Assembly: GCA_000711775.1 (NCBI GenBank)
Contig: ARYC01002097.1
Location: 1-64,000, forward strand
Length of the DNA: 64,000 nt
Reading direction: 5' to 3'
Origin: Oxytricha trifallax
Lineage: Eukaryota > Ciliophora > Spirotrichea > Sporadotrichida > Oxytrichidae
The position numbers and the translations under genes were made by a program. Positions 1-11,185 of the stretch are shown here, in pieces. Below the pieces are notes generated by a model, which saw only the letters and a program-made list of their open reading frames with translations, was not told where the DNA came from and searched no databases. Position 1 is the first letter of the stretch. Each line of letters opens with the position of its first letter.

Positions 1-1090
1 GGAGACAGAGCACTAATACACTGCCCTCGCTATGGCTAGCGCTCCTCCTAAGTAGGCTACATTTCAACAAGAACCCCTTTAGGATAGCGTCGCTAGTGAG
101 ATCTGGTAGGAGTAATTAGCTGCTCCTCATATCACCCCATCTTGGTAGCCTCTTCATGGCAGGAGTCTGATTCGTCATTTGAAGGCTCTTGACCTCCCCA
201 AGGAATAGGGGTCGCAGAATGGTACTGGCCGAGTTCTATTCCTGCCAAGGCCTCAGCCTGCCATCTATAGCCACTCTCGGGGGCACCAGTCGCTATCATG
301 TCAGGAGGCTACTCAAGGATGCCGCTCACTCCGATGGTAAGCTGTTACCTGCAAAGCGGGGTCGAAAGAATACGCTGCTCACAGCTGAGGAGGCCGACTC
401 AATCATTGCGCACATTGTGGAGAGCAAAGGGGTCATCACCACGAGAGGCATCCTTGCAGAGCTTGCAGCAGCGACTGGGAGTGCGCATTTCCCCCTATCG
501 CATCAGCAGGTTCCTGAGGCACGAGTTGCACATGAGCTACCACAAGATCTCCCATCTCACTCCCAACCACAATAACTTGAAGTCGCGGCTCCAGCGCCAG
601 ATCGCCGCTGCTTACTTCATTCAGGCCTCGTGCTCGGGCTTCACGATATACAACATCGACGAGACCATCATCCAGAACACTGATAATCGCAGCCATTCCT
701 GGATCGCCAAGGGCAGCCAAAATGTCCAGTCTTCGCAGAAACGCATCAGCCGCCTCTGTATAACCGCGGCTCTCCAATCGGGGTAGCTTCATCTTCAATG
801 TGAGTGTGGGTTGCACTATCTCCCACACCTTCTTGGTCTTCATGGTGGATCTCATTTAGCATTTGGATGTGCAAGACAAAGACTGGGGGCCCACTCCATC
901 CTGCTAATGGATAATGCTCCCTATCATCGCAGCGCGCAACTTCGCCAGGGCGTGTGCTGTGTGCCCCGAGCGCCCAAGTTCCCCCTAGATTTCGAAGGGC
1001 TACAAAATGACCTTAAGGTCGCCCCACTAGCTCAATGTTCGCTGAAAGAGTCGACAGCAACAAAGTCTGCCATGTTTTGGAATTAAAAAT
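1..1090 (+). mobile_element. Tc1/IS630-type transposase relic (GC-rich, 5' end outside window)
   Basis: The stretch is visibly richer in G and C than its surroundings and ends abruptly at about 1090. From 189 the frame gives a helix-turn-helix-like N-terminus (LSLPSIATLGGTSRYHVRRL) and then a second helical segment (TTRGILAELAAATG). Near 475-482 the frame changes once and continues (RISPYRISRFLRHEL) into IYNIDETII and, after one in-frame TAG read as Gln at 784, into HSILLMDNAPYHRS. These are the first and second catalytic Asp regions of the IS630/Tc1 DDE family. The third (D34E) Glu was not found, so the 3' part is lost or altered. No terminal inverted repeat could be identified. It is a DNA transposon relic with at least one frameshift; the left boundary is unknown. 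Confidence 0.7.
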
Positions 1091-1780
1091 ATTTAATCGT
1101 TTAATAGTTTAAATTAAGGGTTTTATAAATCACTTTTTAATTTCACTTTCCATTGCAATTCCTAATGGTTCACTTTCAGTTATTAAATTTATTAAAGTCT
1201 AATTCATTAATTTTTCATACTCACGATTGCTTAAAAAAATACTCTTGGGGTTTTATCATAAATTATTCTGTAATTTTATATTTCATATTGATTTCCCTAT
1301 TTAGATCCTCTTTTAACAATAATAATTAAATGTAATTTAAATATAAATATAACTTTGATATAAATTAATCGATAAATATATTCATTTGCTTAAAGCTATC
1401 AATCTAAAATTGACTGGTAAAACCATTGAATTGTTTTGGTTCCAAAAGTTTATTGATTAATGATTCTATCTAATGTCGAAATAAAATGATTTAATTTGTT
1501 TTTTTTTAAGTCTAAATAATATATTTATTTGACAGAGTTATTTAAAATATGCTCTGTGACGCAGTTATCAGATTGAGTTTAAATTGATTCTAATATGTTT
1601 TATGATGGTCTTAATTTGATGATTATATGATAGCTCAGAGTGCTTATCTTAATGTTCGATGAAAAAATTCAGTACATTTATAGCAATTTTTTTTACTTTC
1701 TATATTCTATGTAAATATAATTAGATAATAAATCAAAGAGTATATAAATTTAAAGCAAACGTTGGATGATATGAAGTTAA
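1091..1780. other. AT-rich spacer, no gene seen
   Basis: Very AT-rich sequence without a convincing open frame on either strand under the TAA/TAG=Gln code. It is probably intergenic or eliminated germline DNA. Confidence 0.5.
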
Positions 1781-1782
1781 TA

Positions 1783-2275
1783 CCTTAATTGACTCTTGTG
1801 ATTGTATTAGCCCATCTTTTGTAATCAACTTATTCAATTTCTTCCTTGATTGCCTCAAAATATTTACTCTTCAAATCTTTAAAGCAGCTATAATCTCTTA
1901 AGAAATCAATCATTATATCGAGAGTGTGATAAAAATAATTCTTTTTCAGATTTTCACGACTAAATTTACTCTATTTTTTATAATAACTTTTAATTTTTCA
2001 AACAAAAATTAATAATTTTTTAGCTATTAGACATGACTAATTATAAAAACTAAATCCTTAATTCAAAAGTGAGTCAGCTAATTTAATTTTAAATTCACTT
2101 GTGTCTTCCTTTGGCAATATGATCTTTAGAAGGTAGTGAATCTAATCTTTTAACATAAATTTCTTGTACTATTCATGCACCTCGAATAATTATGATAGAT
2201 GTTTACTGTAATTTTTCTTATCATCCTCCATTAATTCAATTGCACACATAAATTCAGCAAGCTGAGAAGGAAAAT
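1783..2275 (-). CDS. Hypothetical protein, two coding islands (MDSs)
   Basis: Two minus-strand islands have protein-like composition. The upstream one (about 2270-2096) reads PSQLAEFMCAIELMEDDKKN and continues to about PKEDTS. The downstream one (about 1925-1783) reads DFLRDYSCFKDLKSKYFEAI and continues with KEEIEQVDYKRW. The 170 bp between is AT-rich and looks like an IES. The sequence is helical and charged; no family was recognised. The first island directly abuts MITE A1. If the MITE and one TA are removed, the frame extends upstream (…YVKQYYFPSQLAEF), so the MITE may lie within this gene. True start and stop were not found. Confidence 0.55.
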
Positions 2276-2281
2276 AATATA

Positions 2282-2699
2282 TTGTAGGAATACATTTGAT
2301 TTGGGAAATTAAATTCAAATATAAATAAATATTAATCAAGATTATTTGCAGTTAACTTTCTGGAAACCTTGAAAATATGGTACTTGTTCGATAGAGAATT
2401 CAAAATCAGCTGGACTTTACTAGTGGCGGTACCCGTCTATCGCATCTCTCGAGCGAGATAACATTACTTTAATTTTGGGGAATTTGTTTAGTTGCTTTTA
2501 ATGTTCAAATTAAAGTTCGTTTATCTCGCTCTGTGGATGCGATATAGGGGTACCGCCACTAGTAAAGTCCAGCTGATTTTTAATTTTCAATCGAACAAGT
2601 ACCATATGTCTAGGTTTCAAGAAAGTTAACTGCAACGAATTTAATATTTAATTAAATTAATTTATTCATAATTTTCCCAAATCAAATGTATTCCTGCAA
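2282..2699. mobile_element. MITE family A, copy 1 (palindromic, TA target)
   Basis: A 418-bp element begins TTGTAGGAATACAT and ends with the complementary ATGTATTCCTGCAA. It is flanked by TA on both sides (2280-2281 and 2700-2701). The arms are about 190 bp and nearly complementary, so the element could fold into one long hairpin; internal landmarks such as AGCTGGACTTTACTAGTGGC recur inverted at 2553-2572. It has no coding capacity. TA duplication plus end-to-end inverted repeats point to a non-autonomous Tc1/mariner-type element. The same family occurs at 51692 and 55916, and a lone right end lies at 54697. Confidence 0.85.
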
Positions 2700-2701
2700 T
2701 A

Positions 2702-3318
2702 TTATTTCACATATTAAATAGATTATAAAATGTTTATACTTTAAATTTTCTTTTATTTTATAGTGATTTATAATTAAGATTAAAGTTAGAATTAATTGTT
2801 GTAAATAAGTTAGAAAATAATATTTTAATAAAATAGAATAGGAAATAATTATTATATTTTTTATTAGTGTTTGATTTATTTTAAAATTAAACGACTGAGT
2901 ATTTTATTTTTATTACACTCAATCAAATGAGTGACTCAAAATGTCTTTTCCTCTTTTCATTTATAATTCTTTGAGGGAGACATTCCATTATTATTAAGTT
3001 TATGGTTTATTCTCTTTCTATGTTATATTTCATATGCTTCCGAAGAAAGTTCATCTATACTGATTATATAAATACGTGTTTTAATTAATATATCTTAATA
3101 AAATAATTTAGAAATTCTAAATATATATTTGAGAAGAGTATTTATATACTTATATATTATATTAATATATAATTAGATATCTTTCTTCTCTTTTTGATTT
3201 GCTTTTGTTTCTTTTGTTATTACTCTGGTTTCTAGTGTTTTTTGTTATAATTTCACTTAATATTATAAAAAAATAAGGGTTAAAATACTATATTCAAAGT
3301 AAAATAAGAATATTCTTA
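2702..3318. other. AT-rich spacer, no gene seen
   Basis: Low-complexity AT-rich sequence between MITE A1 and the next minus-strand coding island. No open frame or structured repeat worth calling was seen. Confidence 0.4.
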
Positions 3319-3319
3319 G

Positions 3320-4275
3320 GAACTCCCCTCTTCCTCATCATCATAATCATTGTTCCTCAAATTTTTCTTGTTTTGTTTTCCAGCTGCATCTTGCTGGCTC
3401 AACAAGCTCATCTCCATGATCTTCTTCTTTTGCTGGAACAACTTGTCCTGTCTCTCAGCAGTTTTTGCAACTTGCTCGGCATTTCTGAAGTCATTTCTAC
3501 TGCTCTTTTGGTTTTGCTAGAACATAACTGAGTGAACTTTGGCGTTTACTGAGTTATTAGCGTTTGAACTGTCCTCCAAGTTATACATGGCATAGTCTGC
3601 GGCTGGTTTGTAGTTTTACCAAGTGGTCTTGGTATGTTTTTATCTAAACGAGGGGTTTAGAAAAGCTCTGAAACCAGCTGGACTATTATAATCATCAAAT
3701 TCCAAATAGCTCTGTTGTAAAAGAGTATGCTTGCGCTTTCTTGACTTGGAACTTTATTACTGCTTCTTTGATTTAGATTAGAATTGTTATTAATCGCTTT
3801 CATTTTCATCACAGTCGATTTGCTATGCTCTGGTTATGAAGCAGACTTTGTTTTTTTCTTGAGTTATTATAAACTAATTCTATTCATTTCTTATTTTGCC
3901 TAAATTTTGCTGATTAGATTTTCTGGCATACTGTTGATTTTTGGCATGGTAGTTATTTGTGTGAAGATAATCTTGATCTTTTTATATTATTATCATTAAT
4001 TTGATATCATTAGATTATATAGTTTATATTTTCATTAATTTTATCTCTGTGTACATCATTCTCTATTATTTCACTCAAAGATATATCATTAACTATGGAT
4101 AAATCCTTAACCTTGATGTTACATATTGATAGATTCGTTATTTAGGATGTTTTTGGGTGTTTTATTGATTTTTGCAATTGCAATTGCTGCTTGTACTTTG
4201 ATAGCTTAATTTTTCAAATTTTACAGTGATGAAACTCTGCCTTAAATTTATTAGGCTTGTCCATTAAGGTGTTTG
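3320..4275 (-). CDS. Hypothetical Gln/Asn-rich protein
   Basis: A minus-strand frame from about 4030 to 3320 is open with TAA/TAG as Gln. It passes through KSNQQNLGKIRNEQNQF, SRKRKHTLLQQSYLEFDDYN, AGFRAFLNPSF, YKPAADYAMYNLEDSSNAN and NAEQVAKTAERQDKLFQQKK to an acidic end (NNDYDDEEEGSSQ). A preceding island (about 4265-4030) carries a candidate start MDKPNKFKAEFHHC and later VKDLSIVNDISLSEIIEND; the two need at least one boundary or frame change between them. Basic and glutamine-rich stretches suggest a nucleic-acid-associated or scaffold protein, but no family was recognised. Confidence 0.6.
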
Positions 4276-4439
4276 GGGGTCCTTTCAATCATTTCTCCAC
4301 CGTTATACTTTCCTTAACTTCGAATTCCAGAATTAAAATTATAACTATCGTTAATTTATTTGGGGAAAGGGGGAATTATATTAGATATATTTATTATATT
4401 TGATTAAGTATAAGCATTTAATATAAAAGTATATAAAAA

Positions 4440-5480
4440 ACCTTTTATTTATTCTATAACTGATTCGTGCCTTTAATATCAATGTGACTTCTTGGATGTA
4501 ACTTAGTTTGACCGCTGCTCACAATATCTCTTGTTGAAGCTATCGCTGATTTATTTGATACTTTCATCTTCTTTTAACTGTCCTTATCAACGTTTGACTC
4601 AGTTATGCTATTACAAAAATTAATACTATAAAATCTGTCAATTAAATCTGCAATTTTGTTATTAAATCTATTTGCAATCAGTAATATCTGACATGTTCTG
4701 AAGTTATGAATCACCCTTCTATTTTTTGCTCTCCAATTTTTTCAGTAGCTTCTTCTGCTTCCATCATCACTTGAGTATATATGCATTTCCTTTTCTTCGT
4801 GAGATATTTTCATTTTATTAATCTTCTTGTCAATGACTTAGGGTCTTTCTAGGTTTGATTGAGAGAAAGGGGGGATTCGATGAATAAATGCGATTAATCG
4901 TGTCTTGCAGAGTCATCTCGTCGACTGGAGTTGTCGTCATTAGGCAATAAATAAACTTAAAGTTTAATAAAGGATAACAAATATGCATCATATTTTCGGA
5001 TTTATCTCTATATAGCAGCCAGGTTTATGGGCTTCCTAGACCTATTTGATTTACTGCCATTCTTATGCTTTGGATTTTCATCGTATTCATTGATCTATCC
5101 TAATTTCAATCTAGCAGGTGGGTGGTGTTCCATCCCATTTCCATCTTCTCTCTCAATTTTGATTATTTAATGGAAATCAAACTGCACATTGTTGTCTTTT
5201 TCCATCTTAACCCCTTACTAGCTCTTTTTGAAGAAGATGTGTTTTAAGAGGTATTTGTGAACTTTAGCATAGTAATTGCTGAAAATTAGCTTAATCCAGG
5301 AGAACCAGAACAACAAATTCATTAAGAGAATTTTCTCAAAGAGCAAAACTGAGACACCATACATTAATTTATCACCCATAAAGAAAAAACAACCGTAAAA
5401 TGTAGCCAAATTAAAAATAAAATATTAAATTTTACGTTATTTCTTATTGTTGCTATGTTGGCCTTGAATTCTAGTTCATT
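4440..5480 (-). CDS. Membrane protein, part downstream of the TBE insertion
   Basis: Immediately beside TBE copy 1 the minus strand reads ELEFKANIATIRNNVKF and then a hydrophobic run (NILFLIWLHFTVVFSLWV). In a second frame there follow more hydrophobic segments (VSVLLFEKILLMNLLFWFSW) and a long hydrophilic tail through HQIIKIEREDGNGM and SRKPINLAAIQRQIRKYDAY. Further islands reach about 4440 (NRFNNKIADLIDRFYS, SAIASTRDIVSSGQTKLHP). Frame changes near 5370, 4950 and 4830 and an in-frame TGA near 4700 are unresolved. At least two membrane segments are likely; no family was recognised. The N-terminal side continues at 10362-10440 beyond the transposon. Confidence 0.55.
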
Positions 5481-5589
5481 CATAACTCCAAAACCCCTTA
5501 ATGAGGTTTATAAGTGCTTTGATTTGTAGGGTATAGTTGGGGTTTTATTAGTGATAGTAAAGAAAGTGCAGGTTTTATGTGAATTTTAA

Positions 5590-7830
5590 GTATATTTAAT
5601 GATTATTAGGCGATTTAACTCATAAAATTTTATCTGCTTGTCTTTATAGTATCTCTTGAATCTTGCTCTTTATAGTGGTTCAAGTAAATCGTCTAAGGAT
5701 TATCTTAGATATGATGGCGCTCTTACAATTATCATGTCTACAATCTGTTTGATTTCTTTGCAGATATCGTCCTGCTTTATATGCTTACTCGCTAAACTTA
5801 TTGATTATTTCTCTTATTTTGTACCATAGTAAGACATGCATTCCAAGTCACTCTCTAAAATTATAGCAGCTACTGCCCATACATCCCACTAAATAGAGCC
5901 ATTAGTCCATTTCTCTCTAATTGGGAAGTAACCTGGAGTGCCAAGAACCTTTGCTAAAGTTACTATCTCTTATCTTAAGGCTATATTGAAATAGATAACT
6001 ACGACTTGTAAAGGGCAGAGGTTCAGCATTACATTTTCAGGTTTCAAATCTCTATGAACATATCCAAGTTCATGCAACTCCTTGACACCGATTATCATAT
6101 CTGATAGTACATCATTCAAATCATCTGGGTATGTGTTATGGTAAGGTAAAAATTTTGAAGTATTAGTGAAATTTTAAATTAATCAAGATTGGTAATAACG
6201 TGAATTAGGAGGAAGTCTTAAAACAATAAGACAAGACTTAGTAAATGGAGTATAGCGCATATTTGCAATTGTATATCTCAAGTTGTTATTTATGAAATAG
6301 TCTGAGATATTTACACTCTGATCTTGAGCAGATATCAGCGCAATGTATCGTAAAAAGCTCCACTTCAAACGACATCTCGCTGGATCCACATTCTTAATTC
6401 ATTGGCCATTGAGTGCTTTAATTGCCCTCATTTTTAATAATTCTTAATTAGTCTTAATTAATTTGATGATTTGATTTGATTTTTTAATGAAAAATTAAAA
6501 AGTTTAAACTTAGATAAATTTCACTATAGAGAAATCTGATTTATTATAAATTATTAAATTAGTAAATTGCATAATTTAATTAATCATCAAAATAATTAAG
6601 ACTAATTAAGAATTATTAAAAATGAGGGCAATTAAAGCACTCAATGGCCAATGAATTAAGAATGTGGATCCAGCGAGATGTCGTTTGAAGTGGAGCTTTT
6701 TACGATACATTGCGCTGATATCTGCTCAAGATCAGAGTGTAAATATCTCAGACTATTTCATAAATAACAACTTGAGATATACAATTGCAAATATGCGCTA
6801 TACTCCATTTACTAAGTCTTGTCTTATTGTTTTAAGACTTCCTCCTAATTCACATTATTACCAATCTTGATTAATTTAAAATTTCACTAATACTTCAAAA
6901 TTTTTATCTTATAAAAATACTCTGTTTCATTTCATATTTCTTAAGTCTCAGTGCGATAAAACCATAGCTTAAAATAACAACATCTAGCTTAAGCAAGTTC
7001 TTGCAATCTTTTCACCATACCTCTCTAAGAATAATTTATTCGTTAGCAAACTCATTTTAGTATTGCTTGTTCTTAAAGAGATAACTGAAAGGGTACACCT
7101 TGTATGCATACTCATCAACCACTATAAGCTTTGCTTTGTTCGGAACATTTATATGCAAGTAATACTCAATACAACTACTTAGATTAATTGCATTCAATGC
7201 AGGAATTCTCATAGCATTTGCTTGGAAGCAGGCTAGAATTGTATTGCCTGCAGGTTAGTTCATCGATTCTTATCTTTTCTGTCTCTTGAGCTTCTCCTGT
7301 AACTCTCTTTAAGACTCGAGAGTATTTGATTTTCTTTTAGCTGGCACAAGTTTTTATGTCTCTTTATCTTAAATCAAGAACTCACTGAGGTGATGCTTTT
7401 GCATGTGCTTCTTAACTTTTGCAGAGTGAGTATAAGACTTCATACAAGTTGTGCATTAGTACCTTCCATCCACTTTTTCATGCTTGAAATATATCTTGGC
7501 TTTGCCAGAGTGTACCTCTTTAAGGTGTCTCTTCAAGCTTTGTTCGGTTGAGAAAAGATTCTAGCAGTCTTCACATAAAAATTGTTTATCTTTTCGATAG
7601 GGAGCTGTTCTTTTAGGTCCTCAACTTATTAAATTTATGTTTTTAGTCCTATCTCTGCTCTCTCCTTTAAGTTCTATACTTCTATTTAGAAGACCTCTCC
7701 TTCAAACTCAAGAGCTCTTAGCTCTACCTCCCTCTCATCATAAATAACTTCTGGCTTTAGATTAGCCAAAGTTTAGCTATGATTATCCACTGCTAAGAGA
7801 AACTGCTTTTCGATTTAAGATAGCCGCCAT
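5590..7830 (-). CDS. TBE 57-kDa C2H2 zinc-finger / protein-kinase-like protein (copy 1, interrupted)
   Basis: The start ATG is at 7830. Residues about 80-110 hold a C2H2 finger (CEDCQNLFSTEQSLKRHL), followed by a second (QCTTCMKSYTHSAKV … KKHMQKHH). A middle region follows (ESMNQPAGNTILACF, LIVVDEYAYKVYPFSYL), then the kinase-like catalytic loop HRDLKPENVM. The expected DFG is replaced by YFN (VVVIYFN), so an ordinary Mg-binding Asp is missing. The frame continues through KVLGTPGYFPIREKWTNG and DVWAVAAIILESDLE. The gene is split by the foldback at 6149-6904; removing it with one TA keeps the frame (EYFYKIPYHN … YPDDLN). Small frame changes near the first hydrophobic region of the middle part remain possible. 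Its role in TBE biology is not known. Confidence 0.8.
6149..6904. mobile_element. Foldback element (family C) nested in TBE copy 1
   Basis: Two arms of about 328 bp (6149-6475 and 6578-6904) are almost perfect inverted copies around an AT-rich centre of about 105 bp. The ends read AAAATTTTGAAGTATTAGTG and its complement, with TA on each side (6147-6148, 6905-6906). Mirror-image 68-codon open frames in the two arms arise only from the palindrome. The near identity of the arms suggests a recent insertion or ongoing arm conversion. The TA target groups it with Tc1/mariner-type MITEs. Confidence 0.85.
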
Positions 7831-8029
7831 GTTTAAATTCAAATTTAATTTCTATTATAAAGCATTTATAATCTATATAGTCATAGTTACTCTATACAGG
7901 AGTTGGCACTGCAACTATATAATGGTTGATTTTGAAGTATTAGAGATCACATTTTTGCTTAGTTTATAACTATAATTTTTCTAATTTCATGCTTAATATT
8001 TTTAATTCTGGTGCAAACTTTGATAAAAT

Positions 8030-8235
8030 TTAGGTTGATACTGGTACTCAATTAGGTTTTGAACCAATTTGGAACTTTTCCATTAAAACCTCATTAGTTT
8101 AAAACTAGGTACTAATTAAGTTTTGGTACTATTAAATTGGTACCAATTAAAATTAAACGGAATTAGTACCAGTACTAATTAAATTTAAACAAATTTAGTA
8201 CTAATTTAATGGAACTAAATTTATAAAAATGGAGC
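8030..8235. repeat. GGTACTAATT-rich palindromic spacer between the divergent TBE genes
   Basis: Repeated and inverted GGTAC/GTACC–AATT units (for example AGGTACTAATTAAG, TTGGTACCAATTAA, AGTACCAGTACTAATT) lie between the divergent 57-kDa and 22-kDa genes. The same block is conserved in copy 2 at about 20040-20240. Its placement fits a shared bidirectional promoter or a structural site; that function is inferred only. Confidence 0.5.
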
Positions 8236-8398
8236 TCCATCTCTGAAGTTTGTTACAGCTTCTGCCAGCTTTCTCCACTTATTTTTTATAGGTTGACCCC
8301 CTATAAGGGGTCCATATTTGATACTAAGATTTTTAGCAGTAGGATCCAGAACTCTATATATTAAAATTTGAAATTCAATAACAAGAGAAGGAACAAGG

Positions 8399-9188
8399 AT
8401 GGAATCTATAAGTACTGCGATGAAGAGGGTTGAAGCTTAAGAAATGATCTCAAGATTTAGAAGCAAGGAAGATCTCTATCGATACCTCACTCAGCATGGT
8501 AAGCATGTGACATATACTTAATCATATACTATAGTGGGTTTATTCCTTCCAACGATGGAAGGTACCAAAATCTCATTCTTAAAAGCGATGCTCTGTGATG
8601 AGAAAAGCCTTCAAAAACAATGAAATAAAGTTGATAAAAATACCAAACTACCCAGAGATTTCAGCCACAAAATCTCTACGAGGATGCGATGAATGATGAA
8701 GAGTTGGTTGTTTATCATCATACCAAGAAACAACTCTCTAACAAACTTCCAGAAAGGAGCTTCTTCTTTGGTGTTCTTGGCACTTTAAGTGAGAGTTCTC
8801 TCAGAGAGATCATTGAAGAAGCTCACAAGAAACGCTACTCTATTTCTCCTGAAGATTAAAAAAAGCAAGGCATACTAATAAGCGAGACCTGGCTCGCTGA
8901 GCTTAAGAAGCATCCATTCCTCTCTCGTAAGCTTTGATTCAAAACTTTGTAGGGAAACCTGGAACTGGTATATTCCTAATCAAAGAGCATGCGAAGGTTC
9001 ACAGAGAGAGAAAGTCATAGACTATTTATGAAGTGAGCAAGAGACTTTATAAAGATGTTAAAAAGCCAGATGAAATGAATATTGATTCAGGAGCAGGTAC
9101 TAAGAGAAGAAATATGGGTCCAAGCAAACCATAAGAAAAGGAGAAAAAGGAGAAGCCTAATCCTTTTCTCTGTTAATTTAATATGTGA
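8399..9188 (+). pseudogene. TBE 22-kDa protein, copy 1 (frameshifted)
   Basis: The frame opens with MESISTAMKRVEAQEMISRF, then SKEDLYRYLTQHGKHV and GLFLPTMEGTKISFLKA. Compared with copy 2 it lacks 2 bp in DEKKAF (near 8606) and has an extra base near 8670 (…EIS / TNLYEDAM), so it is broken by at least two small indels. Later parts (KLPERSFFFGVLG, EIIEEAHKKRYSISPED) match copy 2 well, ending at TGA 9186-9188. It is the second conserved TBE gene, with no known biochemical function. Confidence 0.8.
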
Positions 9189-9194
9189 AATAAT

Positions 9195-10259
9195 TCATTT
9201 ATTTAAGTCCAACACTTATTAATAAACATTCATTCTTCCTTCTCTCGCAAAAACTGTTGTCTTATCTATGCTTACTCTCTTGCAGCTACTCTGAATTTTG
9301 TCTACTGTATCGATGGGCAAGTCATGCATAAGGTGATACAGCAGCAGTTTCTTGTAGTGAGTCTTGATTTAACTCCAATAGAATTCGATTCCATTAAATT
9401 AAGGGCTATAAGGAACGTTGTAAACAGGAGTTATGTTTAACTCTTCATAAGCTTTCTTAGACTCCTTAGTCTTATGAACTGAGAGGTTGTCAACGAGCAG
9501 GATGATTTCTTGGTTGCTATACTTCTCTCTGAGCTTATGTAGGAGCTCTATATACTACTCTCGCTTAATGGAGCGAGGGTGAATGACATAACTCTCCAAG
9601 CCTGAATCTTCGCTAAGACCAGCTAAAATTGCATGGGTTACAACCTTTACTTTCTAATCGTAGACTTATATATTATCATACTTCTTATACCAAGACTTAT
9701 TAATAAAGGTGTTGAAGGTAAACACAGCTTCATCAGCGAGTATGAACTTGATGTTATTAGCAATAGCTCTTTGCATTTAATCATATATATAGTTTAAATT
9801 ATTACTATAAAATGGCAATGTAAAATAAATCACTCTCTTCACTCTTTTGACAGTCTTGAAAGTTAGACCATTTCTTCTATAAATATTAGCTATAGTCTAA
9901 GGAGAGATAAGCATGTCAGGAAACTTACGATGAAACATCACAGCTCGCTAGTCTAATGGAAAGTGTGCCCAATACTTCAAAGTCTTCGAGTGGCAGAGGT
10001 AGTCAATATGGGGCGGTGAGAACTTTTATTTTCTTGCAGGATGCTTTCGAGTACCAGAATTAAAATGCTTAACAGCTAACATGCAGTGATACCTAACAGT
10101 TGAGGCACTTTTGTGTAAAAGCTTTGCTATAGCTGCATAATTCAGTACTGGTTTGACTTAGTCTATATTAATACCCGTACCATACCAAAGCTTAAGCAGT
10201 AAAACTAAATATTACTCATCATAAATAGACCCTAAATTTCGCTAATTTCTATTTCTCAT
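9195..10259 (-). CDS. TBE 42-kDa DDE transposase, copy 1 (looks intact)
   Basis: The ATG at 10257-10259 opens one frame of about 354 codons to TGA 9195-9197, with TAA/TAG as Gln throughout. The N-terminal half carries an HTH-like region (YAAIAKLLHKSASTVRYHC). The catalytic triad is visible: KFILADEAVFTF (first Asp), EIILLVDNLSVHKTKES (second Asp) and QFNGIEFYWSQIK (Glu), with 34 residues between the second Asp and the Glu. This D34E spacing is typical of the IS630/Tc1/mariner superfamily. The length matches the published TBE 42-kDa transposase. It is convergent with the 22-kDa gene, only a few bases apart. Copy 2 of the same gene is clearly broken, so this one is the better candidate for activity. 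Confidence 0.92.
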
Positions 10260-10361
10260 TTTGCAAATTGGCCTAATTTCTCTACTAGCCCCTATAAGAA
10301 CCCAACTATACCCTACAAGTCAAAGCACTTATAAACCTCATTAAGGAGTTTTGGGGTTTTG

Positions 10362-10440
10362 AATGCTCTATGGGGTGGCGAATGGCTAAACTTTTTGCAA
10401 GAACTCTAAGTAGTTTCCAATAATGTAAGATTACAAACAA
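10362..10440 (-). CDS. Membrane-protein gene, part upstream of the TBE insertion
   Basis: The minus strand reads SYIIGNYLEFLQKV, then QPFATPQS, up to the transposon boundary. If TBE copy 1 and one ANT are removed, the frame continues without a break into ELEFKANIATIRNN on the other side. This indicates that the element interrupts one coding sequence. The rest of the N-terminus was not located. Confidence 0.6.
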
Positions 10441-11185
10441 AATTATTTCAAATAAAAATTAAATTAAATTAATATTATTAAATAAAATAAATTGCCATCA
10501 TAAATAAATTCAAACAGAATATATTATTTTTCAAAAAATAATATATTTATATTCTGAATTTATAAATCTTAAATTAATTTATCAATACAAAATATTTTAT
10601 TTCTGTTAAATTCAATGAATTATGATATTTAAAAATATAATAAATACAACAAATAAATATAAATGATATATTATTCATCACTACTTTTACAATTAACTTT
10701 AACAATAACATGAAGCTAATCAATGCCTAGATAACATCATTTATATTTATTTGAAAATCTTACTCTATTTAGGCTTGAATGTTGTAAATAACACATTAAA
10801 TCAAATGAGCATGACCTTCCTGAAGTGTTGTAAAATCTCCCAATAAAAGGCCTAAAGATTCAAACCCACACACAAGAACCCGTATCTCTGCAGATTATTA
10901 GTGTCATTTAATTGATTTCATCTAAGAATCAGTATGTGGTGATTTCGAGACCCATAATATAATTTTGGGAATGCTCAAAGAATTTGCGTAGTAGAGGTGC
11001 TAGTCTTTTTTACCAACATTAAACGTTAATGTCAAAAGCTAGGAAAAGTTTCTGCGTCGTTAAAGATCTCAACGCATTTCAGTATTGTGAAGGCTATTGA
11101 GTTTATGTGGGGTAAAGAAATAACGATTACTAAGATTATTGAAATTATTAGTTTTGTTACAATCTTGGTATTTTTTCTAATAAAT
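10441..11185. other. AT-rich spacer, no confident gene
   Basis: Mostly AT-rich, with long A/T runs and an inverted pair near 10520-10550 (ATAATATATT). A few short open stretches occur but none is convincing. Confidence 0.4.

Larger units (their letters stand above)
5481..10361 (-). mobile_element. TBE transposon, copy 1 (inverted; carries a nested foldback element)
   Basis: The 4881-bp element has long terminal inverted repeats starting with a degraded CAAAACCCCAAAACCCC (5481-) and its complement (-10361), followed by the shared TTATAAGTGCTTTGATTTGT block. Flanks are ATT on the left and AAT on the right, both fitting the ANT target of TBEs. Internally it has the three known TBE genes in the opposite order to copy 2: 57-kDa zinc-finger/kinase (minus), 22-kDa (plus) and 42-kDa transposase (minus). 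It is longer than copy 2 because of a 756-bp insertion at 6149-6904. It lies inside a host coding region. Confidence 0.93.

Noticed and set aside
436-855. Minus-strand open frame of 139 codons
   Set aside because: It is the antisense of the Tc1/IS630-type transposase relic, which has recognisable motifs on the plus strand.
6183-6870. Two 68-codon frames encoding almost the same protein on opposite strands
   Set aside because: They are mirror images created by the arms of the foldback element; nothing suggests a real protein.
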